A stretch of 44,108 bases of DNA from Treponema sp. (GTDB lineage Bacteria > Spirochaetota > Spirochaetia > Treponematales > Treponemataceae). Shown one piece after another: positions 39,877 to 44,108 of the stretch (position 1 is its first letter; each line of letters begins with the position of its first letter). Below the pieces are notes generated by a model, which was not told where the DNA came from, searched no databases, and saw only the letters and a program-made list of their open reading frames with translations. The position numbers were made by a program, and so were the translations under genes. The DNA lies in contig JAGCWT010000026.1 of the NCBI GenBank assembly GCA_017961705.1, positions 1 through 44,108 of the forward strand. The letters are read 5' to 3'.

Positions 39877-39905
39877 ATGACAAGTTTAAGGAATCGTGGT
39901 AAAAT
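39877..39905 (+). promoter_or_regulatory. promoter of chemoreceptor gene, predicted leaderless
   Basis: ATGACA (39877-39882) and TAAAAT (39900-39905), spacer 17; the -10 box ends seven bases before the ATG at 39913. Confidence 0.55.
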
Positions 39906-39912
39906 TAGCCTT

Positions 39913-41733
39913 ATGAACACTTTATCGCTAAAATTTAAGACTATTATATTTTCCGCAGTATTTCTTTTTATTTCATTTACTATAATGGCCATTGTTAATG
40001 TTACTGCCATTTTAAACCTTAGTCATAAGATTACGAGGGAAGCCGGTATTCCTATTGCAAAAAGGGCAGCCGCAATTGTTGACCCAGACAAATTCCTTGA
40101 GCTTTCACGGACGCTGAACGAAAGCGACAGGTATTACGAAAACCTTCGCATTGAGCTTTTTAAGCTTAAGTCTGCCACCAACTGTAAGTACCTTTATACC
40201 ATGGTTCCCAAAGACGGTACGGTTTTTATCTATGTTGTAGACGGTAGCTGCGACCCCAGCGATACGGAGAACTTTTCGCCGCTTGGTACGGAAGAGGATA
40301 TTTCTAGCTACGGTGAGGCTCCATTTAAGACCATGCGCGACGGTACAATAGAAAGTTCCGGTCTTCAGAGGCAGGATGAATGGGGATGGACCAGCAGCGT
40401 ATACGCCCCTATAAAAAATGCAAAGGGCGAGATTGTCGGTATTGTTGGCGCTGACTTTGATGCAAATTCAATTATGGGCACAATCAGGAGGAGCATAGTT
40501 GTTTCCGTTATCATAACGCTGATTCTGCTTGCCCTTCTTATAGCGGTTCTTTCTTATACTACAAACAAGATTTTTGGCCGCGTAAGGAATATTTCTTCTC
40601 ATGTTTCGGACATTGCATCCGGTAAGGCTGACCTTTCACACCAGATTCCTGTTGGCAATGACGATGAAATTGGTGATCTTGCCAAGAGCTGCAACATGCT
40701 GAACAAGACACTGCTTAACCTTGTTTCTACGCTCAAGTCTTCCGTACAGACGCTTGGCTCTACAGGACGCGAGGTAGAATCCAACACCAACAACACCAAG
40801 GATTCCGTTAGCATTGCAGAAAGTGCCATAGATGCAATTGACTCCAAGGCTGCCATCCAGAGCGAAAGTGTAAACTCTGTTTTTGAAAGCACCCAGCGCC
40901 TTAACGATTCTGTTAACCTGCTTAACGGAAAGATTTCTACCCAGACAGATACGATTACAAACTTTGCCGCTACGGTGGAAGAGCTTTCCGGTAATACGGA
41001 CAGCATAGACAAGAACGTAAACAAGATTTACCAGAACTACAACCTGCTTGTTCAGGATGCAGAAACTGGCCGCAAAGACCAGCAGGCTGTATCGCAGAAG
41101 GTTCACCAGATTGTGGAGCAGTCTTCCAACCTTTCTAATGCAAACAAGGTTATTGACGATATTTCACAGCGCACCAACCTTCTTGCTATGAACGCGTCTA
41201 TTGAGGCTGCCCATGCGGGTGAAGCGGGAAAAGGTTTTGCCGTTGTTGCCCAGGAAATCCGTATGCTTGCGGAAAACTCTTCAAAGCAGTCCCAGTCTAT
41301 TAACGAGCTTATCAACACTATTAACGATATTATCAACGACATTGTACGCTCTTCCAACCTTAGCACCAAGTCTTTTGAGAACGTTACAAAGAAGATCCGC
41401 GAGATTGAAAAGATGCTTCAGGAAGTTCACGGAGGAATTGACGAGCAGCAGATTGGAACAAAGAGCATGCTTGACTCCATGGCGGTAATAAAGGCTTCTT
41501 CACAGGCAATCCAGGAAGAATCCGTTAACATGAAGCGGCACAACGAAGTGGTATTCTCCGGAATTGAAACTTTGCGGTCAGAGGCCCAGAACATCAAGGA
41601 GCTTTCTCAGCGTGCGGCTGATTCCATATTCATGATTTCTAGCGATGCGGAAAAGTCAATTGATTCGGCAAGGAAGAACAACCAGATTTCAGAAGAGGTT
41701 ATGGGCCTGCTGAAGGACTATAAGACCACGTGA
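39913..41733 (+). CDS. methyl-accepting chemotaxis protein
   Basis: The receptor passes ligand signals to CheA/CheW and so to flagellar motors. The 606-residue product has a membrane segment near 9-32, a periplasmic sensor of about 160 residues ([20 protein letters not shown], in part, like a single Cache domain), a second membrane segment near 198-220, a HAMP domain ([14 protein letters not shown]), and a signalling domain with the conserved tip [20 protein letters not shown] and [16 protein letters not shown]. The ligand is not known. The start at 39913 fits a full signal anchor and a nearby -10 box. Confidence 0.93.
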   Translation: MNTLSLKFKTIIFSAVFLFISFTIMAIVNVTAILNLSHKITREAGIPIAKRAAAIVDPDKFLELSRTLNESDRYYENLRIELFKLKSATNCKYLYTMVPKDGTVFIYVVDGSCDPSDTENFSPLGTEEDISSYGEAPFKTMRDGTIESSGLQRQDEWGWTSSVYAPIKNAKGEIVGIVGADFDANSIMGTIRRSIVVSVIITLILLALLIAVLSYTTNKIFGRVRNISSHVSDIASGKADLSHQIPVGNDDEIGDLAKSCNMLNKTLLNLVSTLKSSVQTLGSTGREVESNTNNTKDSVSIAESAIDAIDSKAAIQSESVNSVFESTQRLNDSVNLLNGKISTQTDTITNFAATVEELSGNTDSIDKNVNKIYQNYNLLVQDAETGRKDQQAVSQKVHQIVEQSSNLSNANKVIDDISQRTNLLAMNASIEAAHAGEAGKGFAVVAQEIRMLAENSSKQSQSINELINTINDIINDIVRSSNLSTKSFENVTKKIREIEKMLQEVHGGIDEQQIGTKSMLDSMAVIKASSQAIQEESVNMKRHNEVVFSGIETLRSEAQNIKELSQRAADSIFMISSDAEKSIDSARKNNQISEEVMGLLKDYKTT

Positions 41734-41766
41734 TGAATATTTCTTGATAAAAAAAGAAAATAAAAT

Positions 41767-41795
41767 TTGCGTAAACAAAAAACCTGTTTTATACT
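41767..41795 (+). promoter_or_regulatory. promoter of DUF1508 gene
   Basis: TTGCGT (41767-41772) and TATACT (41790-41795), spacer 17. Predicted transcript start near 41802, giving a leader of about 113 nt, much longer than for other genes here. Confidence 0.5.
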
Positions 41796-41801
41796 TGTAT
41801 T

Positions 41802-41914
41802 ATAAAGGCTGTTCCTGATGACTTCTTTGGGTGCAGCCTGTAGGTGAAAGCCGGACGGTGTAAGCAAAATAGCCAAGCCTAATGGTTGAGCCTAAAATAT
41901 CGAGAGGTGAACGG
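41802..41914 (+). promoter_or_regulatory. long, possibly structured 5' leader of DUF1508 gene
   Basis: The leader begins with AGGCTG (41806-41811) that can pair with CAGCCT (41834-41839), then contains GGTGAAAGCCGGACGGTG and repeated AGCC/GGTTG stretches, and ends with the ribosome site GAGAGGTGA. It does not match a riboswitch that I know. Regulatory function is inference from length and pairing. Confidence 0.35.
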
Positions 41915-42406
41915 ATGGGAAAATTTGTAGTCAGTAAAGCAAAGACAGGTGTAAAATTCAACTTGGTTGCGGGAAACGGAGAAATTGTTCTTACTTCGCA
42001 GGTTTACAAGACAAAGGCTACTTGCAAGAAAGGTATTGCAAGTATTCAGCGCATTGCAGACTCTCCTGTAGAGGATCAGACTGTTGCTGGATACAAAACA
42101 GAAAGCAAGCCAAAGTATGAACTCTATTTGGACAAGAAAAAGGAATACCGCTTCCGTCTTATTGCACGCAACGGACAGATTGTTGGTTCGGGCGAAGGTT
42201 ACAAGACACGCGATGCCTGCAAGAACGGAATTGCTTCCATAAAGAAAAATGCGGATTCCCAGATTGTAGACGAAACAGTTGAAGAAAAGAAAGCCCCTGC
42301 TGCAAAGAAGGTTGCAAAGGCTCCTAAGGCAGAAAAAGCGGCAAAACCAGCCAAGGCTGCTGCTCCAAAAGCAAAGGCTTGCGGAAGGAAGTGCGCAAAA
42401 AAATAA
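41915..42406 (+). CDS. two-repeat DUF1508 (YegP-like) protein with histone-H1-like tail
   Basis: The 163-residue product has two DUF1508 repeats (about 3-52 and 60-110): KFNLVAGNGEIVLTSQVYKTKATCKKGIASI (in part) and RFRLIARNGQIVGSGEGYKTRDACKNGIASI (in part). The family has no settled function. After about residue 120 comes a tail made almost only of Lys, Ala and Pro (KKVAKAPKAEKAAKPAKAAA), ending CGRKCAKK, like eukaryotic histone H1 and some bacterial nucleoid proteins. The start at 41915 follows GAGAGGTGA. A strong terminator follows, so it is a single-gene unit. Confidence 0.88.
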   Translation: MGKFVVSKAKTGVKFNLVAGNGEIVLTSQVYKTKATCKKGIASIQRIADSPVEDQTVAGYKTESKPKYELYLDKKKEYRFRLIARNGQIVGSGEGYKTRDACKNGIASIKKNADSQIVDETVEEKKAPAAKKVAKAPKAEKAAKPAKAAAPKAKACGRKCAKK

Positions 42407-42430
42407 GCGCGGCTTATCACCCCCAAAGAG

Positions 42431-42462
42431 AACAGGCTCCCCACCGGGAACCTGTTTTTTTT
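42431..42462 (+). terminator. Rho-independent terminator after DUF1508 gene
   Basis: AACAGG (42431-42436) pairs with CCTGTT (42451-42456), and inside it TCCC (42438-42441) pairs with GGGA (42446-42449); eight T follow. Confidence 0.85.
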
Positions 42463-42488
42463 ATCCTTATTTCTATGTTTGCAATAAA

Positions 42489-42597
42489 ATTTTTACTGCG
42501 TAAGGGAAAGTTGCACCATGAAACATTCTGCACAAGCGTAGCGCGGAAGCCGTTTCATGGTGCAACTTTCCCTGAGAGCAGCAAAGATTTTTACTGC
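42489..42597 (+). mobile_element. palindromic insertion with 11-bp flanking direct repeats
   Basis: A perfect 22-bp inverted repeat (42503-42524 and 42552-42573, starting AGGGAAAGTTGC) encloses a 27-base loop. The 87-base unit is flanked by identical direct repeats ATTTTTACTGC (42489-42499 and 42587-42597), as a target-site duplication would be. The right repeat touches the -35 box of purD. This fits a small non-autonomous palindromic element; no transposase is nearby. Confidence 0.6.
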
Positions 42598-42626
42598 TTG
42601 AAAATTCGTTGTCTTTATCATAATAT
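42598..42626 (+). promoter_or_regulatory. promoter of purD, predicted leaderless
   Basis: TTGAAA (42598-42603) and TAATAT (42621-42626), spacer 17; the -10 box ends six bases before the ATG at 42633. Confidence 0.65.
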
Positions 42627-42632
42627 AGCCGT

Positions 42633-43997
42633 ATGAAAGTACTTGTTGTTGGTAATGGTGGCCGCGAGCATGCAATTGCTTGGAAACTGGCCCAGAGTAA
42701 TTTGGTTGAATCTGTGGTATGCGTTCCTGGAAACGGTGGAACAGCTTTTGAAGACAAATGCGTAAACGTGGACATATCCCAGACTGATTACATACAGAAC
42801 AGAGCCGATAAAAACGGTGCTTATGTTCAGGTTGCAAAGCACGAAGGCTGCGAATTTGCCGTTATTGGCCCAGAAAATCCCCTTGCAGAAGGCATTGCAG
42901 ACGCTTTTTGGAACGCAGGAATCCCAACTGTCGGTGCAAAGTACGATGCCGCCCAGCTGGAAGCAAGCAAAGACCTTGCCAAAGATTTTATGAACAAGTA
43001 CGGTGTGGCATGCGCAAAGAGCCGCACTTTTACTGACGAAAAAGAAGCCCTTGCCTATGTGGAAAAAGAGGGTGCCCCAATCGTAATCAAGGCAGACGGT
43101 CTTGCAGCCGGAAAGGGTGTTGTTGTAGCAAAGACCCTGGATGACGCAAAGAATGCGGTTGTGGACCTTATGGAAAACCACAGCGTTGGCGAAGCTGGAA
43201 ACAAGCTCGTAATAGAGGAATACCTTACCGGAGACGAAATTTCAATTCTTGCAGCTGTAAGCGTAACCCCGGAATTTGCAAAAGAAGGAAAAGCCGTTAT
43301 CGTTCCCTTCCAGAGTGCCCGTGACCACAAGAGACTCTGCGACGGAGCAAAGGGCCCAAATACAGGCGGAATGGGTGCAATCAGCCCTGTAAGCGACGTA
43401 ACTCCGGAAATCCTTGAGCAGTTCAACAAAAACATCCTTGAGCCAACCCTTAAAGGCCTTATTGCAGAAAAATACGACTACCGTGGCTTTATCTTCTTTG
43501 GCCTCATGCTAACAAAAGACGGACCCAAGTGCCTGGAATACAACGTGCGCCTTGGTGACCCGGAAACACAGGCAGTCCTTCCGCTCATGGACTTTGACTT
43601 TGCAAAAATGTGCAAGGCCATAACAGACGGCAGCCTAAAAGACTTTAAGTTTGCCTGGAAAAAAGGCTTTGTCGTAGCACCTGTTGCCGTAAGTGGAGGC
43701 TATCCCCGCGAATACCAGAAAGGCATTCCAATTCTTATGGAAAAAGACCGCGTGGCAGAAATTGGCGCAAAGGTATTCATTGCAGGTGCAATTGCAGACC
43801 GCCGTCATCCCAACCCAATACCAGCTGGATCTACAGGACTTGTAACCAGCGGTGGACGCGTACTTGCCTGCTCATGCTACAGCGACACCTTCGAAGCAGC
43901 TTGGAAAGGCGCTTACAGTGCAATGGAGCAAATCAAGTTCGAAAACATGTTCTACAGAAAGGATATAGGACTTCCCGGAGCCGCAAAGTCGGAATAG
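42633..43997 (+). CDS. purD: phosphoribosylamine-glycine ligase
   Basis: PurD joins phosphoribosylamine and glycine with ATP in the second step of purine synthesis. The 454-residue protein has the N domain (MKVLVVGNGGREHAIAWKLA, FAVIGPENPLAEGI), the ATP-grasp part (IVIKADGLAAGKGVVVAKT, FQSARDHKRLCDGAKGPNTGGMGAISP in part, YNVRLGDPETQAVLP) and the C-terminal domain (FIAGAIADRRHPNPIPAGSTGLVTSGGRVL in part). It is slightly longer than the usual 420-430 because of inserts. It stands alone, with no other pur gene in the window. Confidence 0.96.
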   Translation: MKVLVVGNGGREHAIAWKLAQSNLVESVVCVPGNGGTAFEDKCVNVDISQTDYIQNRADKNGAYVQVAKHEGCEFAVIGPENPLAEGIADAFWNAGIPTVGAKYDAAQLEASKDLAKDFMNKYGVACAKSRTFTDEKEALAYVEKEGAPIVIKADGLAAGKGVVVAKTLDDAKNAVVDLMENHSVGEAGNKLVIEEYLTGDEISILAAVSVTPEFAKEGKAVIVPFQSARDHKRLCDGAKGPNTGGMGAISPVSDVTPEILEQFNKNILEPTLKGLIAEKYDYRGFIFFGLMLTKDGPKCLEYNVRLGDPETQAVLPLMDFDFAKMCKAITDGSLKDFKFAWKKGFVVAPVAVSGGYPREYQKGIPILMEKDRVAEIGAKVFIAGAIADRRHPNPIPAGSTGLVTSGGRVLACSCYSDTFEAAWKGAYSAMEQIKFENMFYRKDIGLPGAAKSE

Positions 43998-44076
43998 GTA
44001 AGTTAGCTATTTGTTGCGTAATAGATACGATTCTTCTTTATAAAAATAAAATAGAGTAGAACAATAAATCTGGGTT

Positions 44077-44096
44077 CTTAGGGCGTTAGCCCTAAG
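44077..44096 (+). repeat. hairpin at the right edge
   Basis: CTTAGGGC (44077-44084) and GCCCTAAG (44089-44096) with a GTTA loop, followed by CCGTGCCGGGAA at the window end. It has no T run. It may belong to another copy of an intergenic repeat that continues outside. Confidence 0.4.
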
Positions 44097-44108
44097 CCGT
44101 GCCGGGAA

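Overview
The window most likely comes from a host-associated or gut Treponema (Spirochaetota). The evidence is indirect: protein style (YchJ/SEC-C protein, RlmB, MnmE, Hsp33, PurD, YesM/YesN-type two-component genes, AAA-ATPase-like protein, DUF4015 protein), moderate G+C with AT-rich islands, and intergenic gaps filled by dispersed repeats. The genus call is inference; no rRNA or tRNA gene is present to confirm it.

Layout. 1-1047: a minus-strand accessory operon with a protein made of two sigma-70 region-4 units, a 54-residue membrane protein, and two tandem paralogues with the same N-terminus. 1443-2485: a YoeB-like toxin followed by an unknown 230-residue partner. 2657-6281: ychJ-like gene, rlmB, a possible small RNA, and a GH95-like protein that seems to lack its catalytic residues. 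6813-11330: a three-gene minus-strand operon of AAA-ATPase-like protein, YesM-type kinase and YesN-type regulator. 11584-14184: an AT-rich run of small secreted or lipoprotein genes, one apparently frameshifted. 14292-17880: a GH5 lipoprotein, a HisA-HisI-HisE fusion and a PTS IIA-like protein. 18022-18893: an AT-rich gene followed by a well-folded integron attC-like site, a candidate gene cassette. 18952-24752: conserved hypotheticals, a haemolysin-III/PAQR membrane protein, a DUF4015 putative glycoside hydrolase coupled to mnmE. 24788-27871: a GH31 glucosidase divergent from an AraC regulator. 28043-33417: Rsm22-like methyltransferase with Hsp33, a secreted serine hydrolase, a TMEM43-like protein and small hypotheticals. 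33578-38211: Fic protein with a repeated operator, FNT transporter coupled to DUF763, and an M48 protease. 38558-43997: diguanylate cyclase, chemoreceptor, a DUF1508 protein with a histone-H1-like tail, and purD behind a palindromic insertion.

Three sequence-level patterns run across the window. (1) At least ten genes have a -10 hexamer ending 6-8 bases before the start codon, usually with a -35 box 17 bases further upstream and no Shine-Dalgarno sequence, which predicts leaderless mRNAs. (2) A composite intergenic repeat of about 85-220 bp occurs seven times in both orientations. (3) Smaller hairpin elements keep constant flanks while the stem sequence changes on both arms, so pairing is kept.

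No CRISPR array, rRNA, tRNA, transposase or integrase gene was found.
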